A DNA stretch of 64,000 bases from NCBI GenBank assembly GCA_963693365.1, contig CAVNZM010000002.1, positions 558,001 to 622,000 on the forward strand, given 5' to 3'. Within the stretch, counting starts at the first letter, position 1. Each line of letters opens with the position of its first letter. The notes beneath the pieces were generated by a model. That model did not search any database and had not been told where the DNA came from. It saw nothing but the letters and a program-made list of their open reading frames with translations. Shown piece after piece: positions 9,807 through 19,754 of the stretch. Both the position numbers and the translations under genes were made by a program. Source of the stretch: Amoebidium appalachense. Lineage: Eukaryota; Ichthyosporea.

Positions 9807-11204
9807 TCAGTCATGAAGACTGAGTGAATCACGGTGTTGCTCGTGGGAGGGCCCGGGCAGGGGCTTGGTGAAGATGTCAGCCACGTTGTCTTTGCTGGAC
9901 ACGTAGGTGACGACCACATCCCCACTCTTGATGTAGTCCTTCGTGTTGTGGTAACGGACTGCAATGTGTTTGGTCCGGTGCTTGATGCTGTTGGTGTGCA
10001 GGAGGGCAATGGTGGACTGGTTGTCACAGTAGACGGGGGTGGGGTCGGTCATCGGGTAGCCGAGTTCACGGAGGAGATCACGGTGCCAGATGACGTTTTG
10101 AACAGCAGCATTGATGGCCAGAAGCTCAGCCTCGGTGGTGGATGTTGCCGTGATGGACTGCAGCTTCGAATACCATGTGATGGGTATGCCCTTGAAGAAG
10201 ATGACGTATCCGGTGGTTGAACGACGGGTGTTGGGGCAGTTGGCAAAGTCAGCATCAGAATAACACTCCAGCAAGGGGGTGTTGTCGTCGGAAGCAGACT
10301 TGTCGTAGTGAAGGCCGAGGTTGGAAGTGCCGATGAGGTACCGAACTACACGGAGTAGACATTCCCATGCAAGTTTGGTGGGGTTGGCACTGAATCTACC
10401 GAGGTAGCCGATGGCAAAGGAGATGTCGGGCCGGGAACAACGAGCAACCCACAAAAGACGGCCGAGTAGTTCACGGTAGGGAACCTTGATGGGTGGTGAG
10501 TCGTTCTCGTTGATGGTGATGACGGTGCCGACGGGAATGGGAGTAGCCTTGGGGTGAGCATCGTTGAGGTTGAAGTCTCTGACGATGTCGTTGATGTAGG
10601 ATTGCTGAAGCAGCTTGAGGTGACCGGGGGTGTGGATGAGCTGGGTGCCAAGGAAGATGTCGGGAAGGTCAACCTTGCAGAGAGCTGACTTCATGATGTG
10701 GTCTACTAGATCCTTGGTGTGGGAGGAGTTGGCCGTGCAGATGATGATGACGTCGTCCACATAGTTGCCAGTGAGGATGATGTCACCGTTGGGGAAGGTC
10801 TTGATGTAGACACATGGATCTGAACGGAGACGTTCGAGACCGTGAGCAAGGAGGACCTTGTCGAAGTACTCATACCAGGCCAGTGATGCTTGCTTGAGCC
10901 CGTAGAGTGCCTTCTTAAGTTTCCAGACCTTGTGTTCGTTGCCGGGGGTGATGAAGCCAGGTGGTGGCTCAATGTAGATGTCTTCTTGAAGAGGACTGTT
11001 GAGGAAGGCAGTTGAGACGTCGAGTTGATGAATCTCATGGTTGCCGTCCACACCGATGGCAAGGAGGGCACGGACGGAGGAGGACATCACCACGGGGGAA
11101 GAGGTGTCACCGTAGTCAACACCGTAGACTTGAGTGAAGCCCTTTGCAACACCACGAGCTTTGATCTTGGTGTCACCGGCTGAGTTGAGGACTTTCTCAG
11201 TCAC
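9807..11204 (-). CDS. Copia reverse transcriptase and RNase H
   Basis: Copies element RNA to DNA. Begins in the conserved copia RT entry region (KIKARGVAKGFTQVYG), contains LDVSTAFLN, the catalytic YVDD in NYVDDVIIIC, and the copia RNase H signatures YSDADFANC, TSTTEAELLA and YCDNQST, ending near the KHIAVRYH block. It is in a different phase from the upstream Gag-integrase frame. The two frames meet at a run of seven G (+ strand) near 11235-11242, where RT similarity already starts in the other phase. One Gag-Pol polyprotein interrupted by a run-length error is the simplest reading. Confidence 0.92.
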   Translation of the reverse strand: MTEKVLNSAGDTKIKARGVAKGFTQVYGVDYGDTSSPVVMSSSVRALLAIGVDGNHEIHQLDVSTAFLNSPLQEDIYIEPPPGFITPGNEHKVWKLKKALYGLKQASLAWYEYFDKVLLAHGLERLRSDPCVYIKTFPNGDIILTGNYVDDVIIICTANSSHTKDLVDHIMKSALCKVDLPDIFLGTQLIHTPGHLKLLQQSYINDIVRDFNLNDAHPKATPIPVGTVITINENDSPPIKVPYRELLGRLLWVARCSRPDISFAIGYLGRFSANPTKLAWECLLRVVRYLIGTSNLGLHYDKSASDDNTPLLECYSDADFANCPNTRRSTTGYVIFFKGIPITWYSKLQSITATSTTEAELLAINAAVQNVIWHRDLLRELGYPMTDPTPVYCDNQSTIALLHTNSIKHRTKHIAVRYHNTKDYIKSGDVVVTYVSSKDNVADIFTKPLPGPSHEQHRDSLSLHD

Positions 11205-14170
11205 AATCCACTTGAACTTGATGATGTTGGCACCAGGGGGGGATCAACAATGGTGAAGACATCCTTGGTGATGAAGGCTTGGTACTCGGAGGTGAGGGCA
11301 GCTATGACGGCATCACCGTTGGGACCGTTGCAAAGCTTTTGAATGCCCTTGGGGAGCTGGTCAATGTTGATGGTCGGTGCTACGATGCTGACCAGTGCCG
11401 TTGGAGTCTTGGTGAGACGTGTAGACCGACGAAGGTTGGGCTTGGGGGGGTCCTTGAGGGGGGTGGTGGCCGGGTAGGTGGTGGAGGCCGGGATAGGGGC
11501 ATGGAAGCCAGGAATAGGACCGGTGGTGAGGGGGGCATCGGTGTCCACAGGGCTGCTCGTGGCCGAGTGGAAGGTGGGGGACCCAGGACGAACCGGAGTC
11601 ATGTAGCCGGGTTGATGCACAGCAACGGGGGGGGCCGGCAGCAAGGGTTGTTGGCCAGTGGGGGGGGGGCTCGGGGGAGGCACGGGTTCAACCGGGGCTG
11701 GTTGGTTGTGCCAGGACGGTTGGGAGATGACCACAGACGGAGTTTCATCGTCGTCGTCGGAGGGGGGGTCCAATGTCGGCAGATCGGGTTTGGGGGGAAC
11801 GGAGACCTGATTGGTGCTGCCCGTGAATTTCGACTCGTCGAAGATCACATCACGGCAGATCTTGATTTGGTTGCTGGCAAGGTCGAGGATCTTGTGTGCC
11901 TTGGAGGGTAGGTCCCAGCCGACGTAGGTGCCGACTCTGACGGTTGATGCCAGCTTGTTCCTCTTTGACCGGGGAACATGGACATAGGCAGGGGAGCCGA
12001 ACACGTGGAGCTGGGAGACGTCGGGTTTGAAGCCGTGGAAGGCCTCGAAGGGAGTGTTGCCGTTGGCAGCAGATGACGGTGTGACGTTGATGATGTAGCT
12101 TGTATGCTTGAGAGCAGCAACCCACAACTTGGGAGAGAGAGGTTGGTCCTTGTCGGCATGGAGGAAGCAACGGACTGTCTCTTGCAGTTCTCTCATCTTC
12201 CGTTCAACAACACCATTGTGTTGTGGTGTGTCGACGGGGGCAAACTCCATGATGATGCCTTTCTGCTTGCAGTAGGCCTCGGTGTCCTTGGAGGTGAACT
12301 CAGAGCCGGAGTCAAACCGAAGATGGGTGACGATCTCAGGTGTCTGACGTTCGATGGTTTCAACGAGAGACTGAATGTGGCTGAGGGTTTCACCACGGTT
12401 GTAAAGGGGGAACACGGTGGTGTAACCGGTGGCATCACAAACACACACCAGAGCAACCTTGTAGCCTCCGTAGGAAGCACAGGGAGCTTCGAAGAAGTCC
12501 AGGTGCCACTTAGCACCGGGAATGGTGAACTTGGAACGGGTGCCGGGAAAGGGGGCCTTGGTGGTCTTGCCAGACATGCAGCCGAAGCAGTCACTGTTGT
12601 CGGGTGACTTGAGGGAGGGGGGCATGCCGATGACAAGCTCATCCTTGGCCATCCTGGTGACGGTGGAGAGGGCACGGTGGCCGAGACGGTTGTGCCAAAG
12701 GGTGAGGTCGTCGGGTGGGTGAGTCCTTGCTGTGTAGGCTTGGACCCCCGGGTGTTTAGGAGTCTCAATCACATAGTCAGTGATGTAGTAGAGACCGTCG
12801 AGGGGGGTGAGATCTGTAATAATGTCACCATTACGGCTGTAGAGGAACGACGGGTGGTTGTCTGTATCGTCACAATGACCTAGGAGGCCGGCAGCTGATG
12901 CCATGGAGGTAGACACGAGGAAAGACGGTGCCTCGGGTACGTAGTAAGCATTGATGCTGCACGGTGTTGGGTGGCCGTTGTAGTGCAGTGTCATGTTGAT
13001 GATGCCACGTTGTTTGGCATTGACTGTGCCGAGGCCGTGAATGGGGGTGGGAGGACACGGGGTAAGGGAGGAGAAATACTCCTTGATGGGGCAGATGTGT
13101 GCATTACAAGCACTGTCCCAGACGGGGTCGTTACTGTCAGGTGTGCCGGTGGAGGAGATGAGTGCAAATTTCACACTCTTGTCACCTTTCTCCTGCTTGG
13201 CACGACGAGCAACTGTGCAGCCAGGCTCCGGGCATGCTGTGATGTGGTGGGGCTCATGGCAGTAGGAACACTTCACACTGTTGGTGTTGTGCTGTCGGTT
13301 ACGGTTGTCCCTGTTACCACGGTGGTAAGGGGAAGTTGAACGGGGGCCGGGTGACTTGGAGGGAGGACGAGGATCACGGGAACGGGACGGGGAACGGTGA
13401 GGTGTATGCTCACGTCGAGGAATACGGTTACGGAGGTCACCGGGGGGAAGCACTCTGCTCTGGAGTGCACGGAGGGGACGGTTGTTGACGGTTGCACCTG
13501 TGCCTGCGTCGATGAGGCCGGCACGGATTTCAGCTCCTCGGATGTCACTGATGAGCATGTTGAAGGACGGGTAGGCCTTGTTGTTCATCCAGTAGTCGGA
13601 GCAGAGACGTTCAATGTCGGGGCAGACCAGGGCTGTGTTCTTCCGGATGTGGAGGAAGAACTTACGTACGACATCCTTGTGCTGGACGGGTTCGTCGAGG
13701 CAGGCAAGTGTCGTAGCCAGACGTTGGAGACGGGTGAGGTATGCTGTGACGTTGGGGTAGTCTCGTAGTTCAAGCTCCTCGAAGGTGACTTGAATCTGGG
13801 TGACTCGGGCCTCCTTCTCTGCTACATACGCCATACGTAGGTTGTGGAAGACTTCACCACCGTGGACACCGTCTTGCATCCGGCCGGAGTCGTAGAGCTC
13901 GGTCGGGTGGACGGACTGGTTGAGGATCTGGTCGAGGACGTCGGAAGCTTTCTTGTAGGAGTCCTTGGTGGTGTAGCCTAGCCACTGGTTGGCTTCAGCG
14001 CCGTCAACCCACTGTGGCCTCTTGATAGCGTCAACGAATTTCTCGGCAATGGTGGTTCTAATGAACCGGTGAATGAGTGGCTCCCACTCGAAATAATTAA
14101 GACGTTTCTCGTCTCGTTTCTCGGACGGATTCCATATTGGAAGGTTGATATACGACGGTTTGTCAGTCAT
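11201..14170 (-). CDS. Copia Gag, protease and integrase
   Basis: 989 codons from ATG at 14170. Gag fills about residues 1-290 and includes a basic Arg/Ser/Pro-rich segment. A zinc knuckle C-x2-C-x4-H-x3-C (CSYCHEPHHITAC) follows, one residue shorter than usual. The protease-like motif reads WDSACNAHI, with Ala where most families have Gly after DS. Integrase has the LWHNRLGH...C-x2-C zinc module, then D (WHLDFFEAP), D (LRFDSGSEF) and E (NGVVERKMREL). A Pro-rich linker leads towards RT. The frame ends 3 codons into the RT overlap because of the phase change. Confidence 0.93.
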   Translation of the reverse strand: MTDKPSYINLPIWNPSEKRDEKRLNYFEWEPLIHRFIRTTIAEKFVDAIKRPQWVDGAEANQWLGYTTKDSYKKASDVLDQILNQSVHPTELYDSGRMQDGVHGGEVFHNLRMAYVAEKEARVTQIQVTFEELELRDYPNVTAYLTRLQRLATTLACLDEPVQHKDVVRKFFLHIRKNTALVCPDIERLCSDYWMNNKAYPSFNMLISDIRGAEIRAGLIDAGTGATVNNRPLRALQSRVLPPGDLRNRIPRREHTPHRSPSRSRDPRPPSKSPGPRSTSPYHRGNRDNRNRQHNTNSVKCSYCHEPHHITACPEPGCTVARRAKQEKGDKSVKFALISSTGTPDSNDPVWDSACNAHICPIKEYFSSLTPCPPTPIHGLGTVNAKQRGIINMTLHYNGHPTPCSINAYYVPEAPSFLVSTSMASAAGLLGHCDDTDNHPSFLYSRNGDIITDLTPLDGLYYITDYVIETPKHPGVQAYTARTHPPDDLTLWHNRLGHRALSTVTRMAKDELVIGMPPSLKSPDNSDCFGCMSGKTTKAPFPGTRSKFTIPGAKWHLDFFEAPCASYGGYKVALVCVCDATGYTTVFPLYNRGETLSHIQSLVETIERQTPEIVTHLRFDSGSEFTSKDTEAYCKQKGIIMEFAPVDTPQHNGVVERKMRELQETVRCFLHADKDQPLSPKLWVAALKHTSYIINVTPSSAANGNTPFEAFHGFKPDVSQLHVFGSPAYVHVPRSKRNKLASTVRVGTYVGWDLPSKAHKILDLASNQIKICRDVIFDESKFTGSTNQVSVPPKPDLPTLDPPSDDDDETPSVVISQPSWHNQPAPVEPVPPPSPPPTGQQPLLPAPPVAVHQPGYMTPVRPGSPTFHSATSSPVDTDAPLTTGPIPGFHAPIPASTTYPATTPLKDPPKPNLRRSTRLTKTPTALVSIVAPTINIDQLPKGIQKLCNGPNGDAVIAALTSEYQAFITKDVFTIVDPPLVPTSSSSSGL

Positions 14171-14246
14171 GATTGAAGCAGTAAGACTGAGAGATTTTCG
14201 CGGTTGTAGCGAGATTGTGTGTTAGCGTGCAAAGGGGCCGTAAACC

Positions 14247-14954
14247 TGTTATTTTGTGTGGGTAAACGGAGAAGCAGAGAGCACAGATGGGTGTTATGTA
14301 AAACACAACACAAAGACACACGGGAAAAACACAACCGGAGAGGAGGAACGATTTCTGGAACCATAGGAAGTGAATACGACTGCTTGTGATTTATTTCAAG
14401 ATGAGGTCCCTTTTATACTTGGGAATGTGAAACGATAAACCAATCAAAAGAATGAAAACTATGAGTGTAAAATATATCGAATAAAATGTCTGTCGACATT
14501 TAGAATATAAAACTCAATCCTCTAATGAAAGAAACTTCTAATAAAAGCACGGAAACATTTAATAAAATGAAACCACTTATGTAACTATTAATTCATAACA
14601 TATATTTATACATGTTCTTATCATAACACGTCTAAATATAATTTTTCCTAATAGTTGAAGAACATAGCACAATGCTACGTCGTGGGAAAGGAATGAGAAA
14701 GGAATGTAAGTTACTATATTTGGGAAAATACAAACGAGATATGATTGGATGACATATATAGATTTTGACGCAAACGACAATACGTGTGCGCGAGCTAAGT
14801 ATGTCGATACGTACACAGATCTAAGATGTCGTGTACACGGAAACGGAAAAGAAAGAAAGAAATGAAGAAAGGAAAAGGAAACAAACTACAACAACTAATA
14901 AATAAATACCAAACTCAACTTCTAAGTCTTGCTGAGAATTAAGTGAAGATGACA
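14247..14954 (-). repeat. Copia 5' LTR (708 bp)
   Basis: Same length and, by eye, the same sequence as 8555-9262; ends GATGACA and is followed by the CTCGG duplication. Transcription would start within it and run leftwards. Confidence 0.95.
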
Positions 14955-14959
14955 CTCGG
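14955..14959. repeat. Copia target-site duplication, right copy
   Basis: CTCGG, matching 8550-8554. Confidence 0.92.
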
Positions 14960-15465
14960 TGGCTCGTGAATTTCAGAAGGGTGCACGGATACGTGTTCGG
15001 AATCAAGCCAAAAATATCGGTGCCTGGGATGTACGGTGGATTACGGGTTACGAAATCGTCAAAAGGGTCGGCCCGGTCACGTACGAGATCTGAAGCTTAG
15101 CAACTATGAAGAAATCTAAGTGGCACGTGGACGATATTCAGCTTGAATTGAGTGAGCAAAATATAATTCGGCCTCAAGATCTCTCTCACCTCCCGGACAC
15201 GGGCGATAGTCACAATTTCAACAAGGTTCTGCCGGACGAGTGGGTGGTGGAAAAGGTGCTTGACGTAAGAATTCAGAAACGGCGCAAGCAATCCACCCCT
15301 TACAAGTGGTACCAGATCAAGTGGGCAGGCAAAGATGAATCATTCACCTCTTGGGAGTGTGAGAAAGACTTAGCCTGCCCGGACAAGATCCGAGAGTTCC
15401 ACCAACGCAGAGGTGACCTTGCATCGTTCCACGGATACATTGACTCATTGTGTGGAGCATGGTGA
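14956..15465 (+). pseudogene. Chromovirus integrase C terminus with chromodomain
   Basis: The first part (FQKGARIRVRN...WITGYEIVKRVG) is the SH3-like integrase C-terminal fold, then TGA at 15091-15093 in frame, then an open frame from ATG 15106 containing HVDDIQL and a chromodomain. The chromodomain has EWVVEKVLDVR, YQIKWAGKDESFTSWE and the closing acidic helix. In chromoviruses this module tethers integration to chromatin marks. The stop makes the copy defective. The 5' part of the element is displaced by the copia insertion and mostly unrecognisable. Confidence 0.88.
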
Positions 15466-15505
15466 CGTATGTCGAGGACGACATACTTCTTTTTACGGTG
15501 GGGCG

Positions 15506-16116
15506 TGTGGTATATTATACCGGATATCTAGTATGGATGTACACAGGTTGAGATATACGCGCACGTGTACATGTATATATACCACTGTGTTTGATCTTAG
15601 GCAGGCCAGTATGCATGTCCCCCCCAGTCTTGTGCGCATGAGCATAGAGTTAAACATATGTGCACGTGCAACTTGCAGGATTATTCATGGGAAAACAGAT
15701 ATAATAGTCACATGGGACCGACACGTAGTAGAGGAACCATGAGCGTTAAGTTATAGTTTTTATCATGGGAAAATATGCAAGTAGCCGTGAGGTATGACTG
15801 TGGAATGCATCGATAATCAAGTACTGTCACCTGATTGGCTCACTAGGTTTATTGGAACCGTGATAGCCATGGGACAGAACCGTGAACCGTATGTGATTGG
15901 CTCTCGTAGCCAAAAAGCACATACCGATGCGCATGTCTGAGTCGCTGTGCGAGCTCCGATATAAGGGCATGTCGGGGGCTTCAGAGCTCACTCAGTGTGC
16001 TCGGCTTACTAGGTGTAAGTAGGACTAGCACGTAACTAAGCAAAGCGTGGTCTAGTCAACCCCGTTCATTTATAAACATATTGTTTGTCACAGACACACG
16101 ATCATATTATACAACA
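15506..16116 (+). repeat. Chromovirus 3' LTR (611 bp)
   Basis: Starts TGTGGTATA after a GGTGGGGCG purine tract 40 bp past the chromodomain stop, and ends TATACAACA, its inverted partner with one mismatch. It contains a GATATAAGG TATA-like box near 15,957. No second copy is in the window. Confidence 0.72.
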
Positions 16117-16162
16117 ACACCATAATGATGTGACTAGTTTTTACGAAAGGGGGCCCTATTAA

Positions 16163-16176
16163 GGGATACGGGATCG
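16163..16176 (+). repeat. Left terminal inverted repeat
   Basis: GGGATACGGGATCG right after TTAA. With the TTAA included, 18 bases match the reverse complement of the right end exactly. Confidence 0.8.
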
Positions 16177-16380
16177 CGCGGCTCGAATACTTTCTGGCGC
16201 CGCTCAGATCGATATCTATCTGGATTGAGTGGGCTTGATCTGCATATTGGGCACCTAAGATCGTGTGGCCGAGCTATACCATGTACACACGGCATGCCAC
16301 ACACGTGTCCGGACAAAACTGCGCTGCACATTTTTCATGAAGGCGGGTTGTTTTCTAACTATATATGTTAGGCACTCACA

Positions 16381-17217
16381 ATGCCAACTTGCGCGGCTAA
16401 CTACTGCAAAAATGACGAAGAAACAGTCTCTCCCAAAGATCCTACCAGGAAGATAAAGCATTTTACTGTTCCATATGGATGCAAACCAAATGTATTGGCT
16501 AGGAGGCATGCTTGGTTAAATGCTATAGGCAGGCAGGAGCAAACAAAGTATGAGCGGAAACAAATAGCAGAACACACAAAGCAAGCACCCCCCGACCCAG
16601 ACACACACACAGACACAAGGCCAAAGGCCTCAGATGGGACAGACGTAAATACAGACACAACCACTACTGAGACACACACAGCTGACACACAATCCGAAAA
16701 TGCCAATGACTCGGCTGTGCCAGCTGAGTAGTCGGCACAAGAACCACAACCAAAGAGGAAACGGGGGCAACCGAAGGTGGAAGTCCCCTGGCCACTGGCT
16801 ATCCTTAAGCAACTGGTTGTATGCGAGGCACATTTCACCGATGATGATATTACTGCTAAGAATGGAAAACTGAAATTAACAAAGGATGCATGTCCCATCC
16901 GAATGGAACTAGACCCGATGTACAGAGAGAAGGTACAGCTATTGAGGGAGGAAAGGGCCAATAGTCATATGCAAGCTGTAGGAATGGATGCCTCAGATAA
17001 TGAGCAAACACGGAAACGAGCGAGGGAGCGGGGGGAGACGAGCAGTGAGAGGGCTTTTGGGCGCATGAAAAATTATCGGCTGTTTAGCAATCAGGTGCAG
17101 ATGTCGATGGTAGGCACCCATTGGATGGTAGCTAAGGCTGTGGCTTTCTTGTGTAACATGCAAGAGCCACTATATAAGGATATGGTGGGGCCCGGGCACA
17201 CCAAAAGCATGGTGTAG
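16381..17217 (+). pseudogene. THAP-domain transposase, stop and internal deletion
   Basis: Starts MPTCAANYC (C-x4-C), then FTVPYGC...RRHAWLNAIGR, and later VVCEAHFTDDD (C-x2-H-F) and LKLTKDACPI (the AVPTIF-type end): the parts of a C2CH THAP DNA-binding zinc finger. A Thr/Asp/His-rich insertion of about 70 residues separates the two zinc-ligand pairs and holds an in-frame TAG at 16729-16731. After a short Arg/Glu-rich helix the frame ends with SSERAFGRMKNYRLF and a hydrophobic helix, like the last part of a DDE transposase. The first two catalytic acidic regions are not visible, so this is probably an internally deleted transposase. Confidence 0.75.
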
Positions 17218-17293
17218 AATTTTCGTTTTCGATTGCCTCTCCCTAAAGCCCCCTTCTCTGCTTTTTTTTTTTTTTTTTTTTTTTTTTTGGTCT

Positions 17294-17343
<50 letters not shown>

Positions 17344-17544
17344 AAAATATGAATGAATGCTTGCATGTATGTATTCGGCCAGTAGGGCTCCACTTTTCCT
17401 GTATAGGAAAATAATAATAATAATTGAAATTATTATGTATTTGTGTGCCAAGTACAACCTTGAGTCGTTCTCCCCCCCCCCCCCCCCCCCCTCCCCCCCC
17501 CTTCACACACACACACAACCACGCACACACGGAAGCACGCACTG

Positions 17545-17591
<47 letters not shown>

Positions 17592-17641
17592 TTTGCACAC
17601 ACGCACGCATGCACGCCCCCCCCCCCCACACACACACACGT

Positions 17642-17672
<31 letters not shown>

Positions 17673-17846
17673 GGGGCAGGTAGGCACGTATGCAAACACC
17701 AAGGGGGGAGGAGGGACCGGGGGGAGGGGGGGGGGGGGGTAGGAAACATATGCAGGCACCAGGGTCTGGTACATTGCTCTCAGATTTGACACACGGTCTT
17801 CATTCATTCATTATAGGTTCACTAGATCGGTCAGAAGATCACTAAC

Positions 17847-17877
<31 letters not shown>

Positions 17878-17907
17878 ACAGTACACATTATGAAAGATAA
17901 CGTAAAC

Positions 17908-17938
<31 letters not shown>

Positions 17939-18243
17939 AAGGAAAACAGAATCATTCAGTTGCATTTTCAGTGTTCGTGTTCACTTCTTCTTCTTCTTCC
18001 ACTTTTTGTGGTTTTCTGCCCTGTATGATGGATACATTTGCACCATAAACTTTTCATTCCAGGTAAAACTATACTTGTGTCCAGTAGGGTCTATTTGCTG
18101 TACAAATGCACGGAGCCCTACAAGGTCAGGCTTGTACTACATGATTGGGCCAATTCTTCTACACTTGGTCCTACTATCCGCCTCTTTTTCGTACCATCTG
18201 CATATTGCATCTCTATAACCTCTTCACCCTCATCATTGCATCT
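17218..18243. other. Transposon interior: homopolymers and microsatellites
   Basis: No gene seen. It holds T- and G-runs (17,262-17,341), C-runs, an (ACGC)n block (17,541-17,590), a (CA)n/(TG)n junction, further G-runs and an A-run of about 29 near 17,908. It probably marks where transposase coding sequence was lost or diverged. Confidence 0.7.
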
Positions 18244-19333
18244 CTATAACCTCATCACCTCAGCCCCGTTTTCATACGTTCCATGTTCGTATTCAAGATC
18301 CCACCACTCAACCTCTTCCTCCACTGCTTCACCTCCTTTCCGTCCGATTTCGACTCTTCCTGCCCGTTCGTCCCCACCCTGCTTGTTTTCTGTGCTTTTA
18401 ACGGGCTTTTCCTTCCCTCTTTTCCCCTTTCTGACCCGTTGGATATGCTGGAGCAGATCTGTGAACACAACCCCCGCAGCTACCGGCCTTCCCTCGCGTC
18501 CCCAGGCCCGGCACGCCTCACTTACAGCTGCGTGCAAAGTGCCCATGCCAATTCCCCTGAGCTTTTTCACATAATCACAGCCATTCACAATAGCAAAATA
18601 ACGCAGTATTTCTATATCCCATCCGTCGAAGTTGTACTTTGTGCTTCTGGTAAAAACATCGGCGGGGGTTACAATCACTCCGTACAGTTTGGGAATGCGC
18701 ACCGCATTAGCGGTCCCAGGGATGACCGCCGCATCCGCAATGCGCAGTTTGTATACAACCCGCGGGATGTTATACAGAAGAAGGTCGGCATCCTCAGTGA
18801 CAACAGTGTGTGCCAAACCGGTACGTGCCATCATAGGCAAGCTGGGGGTCTGCTTCGTATGGAGCTACTGTGTAATCGACATTCTCATCTTTCAGTCTAA
18901 GGATGATTGCATGTAAAACTCTGTTATCTAACTCTGCAGCGCTTCTCCATTTGTTTTTAGTTACTTCCTCCTGTTTCTCTCTTTTTGTGGCTATTTCTTG
19001 GCGGGCTTTGACCACCTTTTCTGCACGGTCGTTATCAACTAGTTTTCCCTCTTTCAATCTGCGCCCATCAAACACATAGTGTGGCTGGACCCCTGCTAGC
19101 CTATACGTATTAACTTTGGACATAAAGTGATTTGCAATAGCTGCATATGTGTCGTCTGTGACTTTTTTGTCATCTATTTGCTGTTTGGCTACTGTGTCAG
19201 CGAAAACTGAAAAGGACTTGTGGACCTGCACCATCCCGTCAAAAGCAACTACCCCACGTTGCAACTCTGCAGTAACATCTGTGGCTTTTTCGGCACTAAT
19301 GCCGAGTGCTGGGAGCAAGCCCTGCACACCCAT
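18244..19333 (-). pseudogene. EXO1/FEN1-like (XPG family) nuclease, one frame break
   Basis: Structure-specific 5' nuclease of DNA repair by family. The start at 19333 gives MGVQGLLPALG, the family N terminus whose Gly-2 matters for DNA binding; the frame also has an ATG 21 bases upstream. The XPG-N metal ligands are visible in AFDGMVQVHK and YVFDGRRLKEGK; XPG-I ligands in APYEADPQLAY and VVTEDADLLLY; the last Asp and helix-two-turn-helix in NGCDYVKKLRGIG. All expected acidic positions are present. The phase changes by one base near 18831-18835, between QLAY and the TEDAD block. The C terminus is a short charged tail, far smaller than in EXO1. It lies about 190 bp inside the right transposon end. 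Confidence 0.85.
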
Positions 19334-19518
19334 GGTAAAAGTGCATGTATTCAAAGTAGTTTCTTTTCATGAAAAAAAATTCTTTCGGGTTGTGCGCCCT
19401 CTGCGCTAACGTGCGAACACAAAACTCGTTGTACGGTGTGGGTGCGTAGCAACGCGTTACGGTAATCAGGGGGAAAAAAGGCGGCGCCAGAAAGAAATCG
19501 GGGACCACTCAAAATCGC

Positions 19519-19531
19519 CGATCCCGTATCC
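19519..19531 (-). repeat. Right terminal inverted repeat, split by LINE
   Basis: CGATCCCGTATCC up to the LINE; the terminal C and the flanking TTAA are at 24477-24481 beyond the LINE. The part ATCCCGTATCC was duplicated by the LINE insertion, so a second copy stands at 24466-24476. Confidence 0.78.
19521..19531. repeat. LINE copy 1 target-site duplication, left
   Basis: ATCCCGTATCC, repeated at 24466-24476 directly after the LINE. The duplicated bases are part of the DNA transposon terminus. Confidence 0.9.
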
Positions 19532-19656
19532 ATCGATTCAGTCGCACACATCGATTCAGTCGCACACATCGATTCAGTCGCACACATCGATTCATGTCGC
19601 ACACATCGATTCAGTCGCACACATCGATTCAGTCGCACACATCGATTCAAATGTCG
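19532..19656 (+). repeat. 5' tandem repeats of LINE copy 1 (18-bp unit)
   Basis: Six units of ATCGATTCAGTCGCACAC (one with an extra base) plus a degenerate seventh. LINE copy 2 has only about two plus the degenerate unit. Tandem 5' monomers that act as promoters are known in some LINEs; that role here is inferred. Confidence 0.9.
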
Positions 19657-19754
19657 CTCTTTATTATCTGCTAATAAATAGTATCCTTCGCGCATCCACC
19701 CCTAAACCAGGCCATCCGTGGCCCTAAGGGCCGGGGAACACCCCCATCCATGTC

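Larger units (their letters stand above)
8555..14954 (-). mobile_element. Ty1/copia LTR retrotransposon, 6.4 kb, complete ends
   Basis: Two 708-bp LTRs (TG...CA) appear identical over their whole length by eye and flank one Gag-Pol region on the - strand. The order is Gag, protease, integrase, reverse transcriptase, RNase H, which defines copia. CTCGG target duplications are present. Just inside the 3' LTR the - strand reads GAGTGGGGA, a likely polypurine tract. I could not recognise a tRNA-type primer site next to the 5' LTR. Identical LTRs imply a recent insertion. The element lies inside a chromovirus integrase. Confidence 0.95.

Noticed and set aside
11201-11242. Programmed ribosomal frameshift between copia integrase and RT
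   Set aside because: The phase change sits in a G7/C7 run, like the breaks in host genes, and lies within conserved RT. A length error explains it more simply.
16381-17217. Domesticated host THAP gene
   Set aside because: It lies just inside a terminal inverted repeat with TTAA, ends like a transposase, and carries a stop.
19351-19695. - strand frame with repeated RLNRCV/ATESMC units
   Set aside because: Translation of the 18-bp LINE 5' repeats, not a gene.
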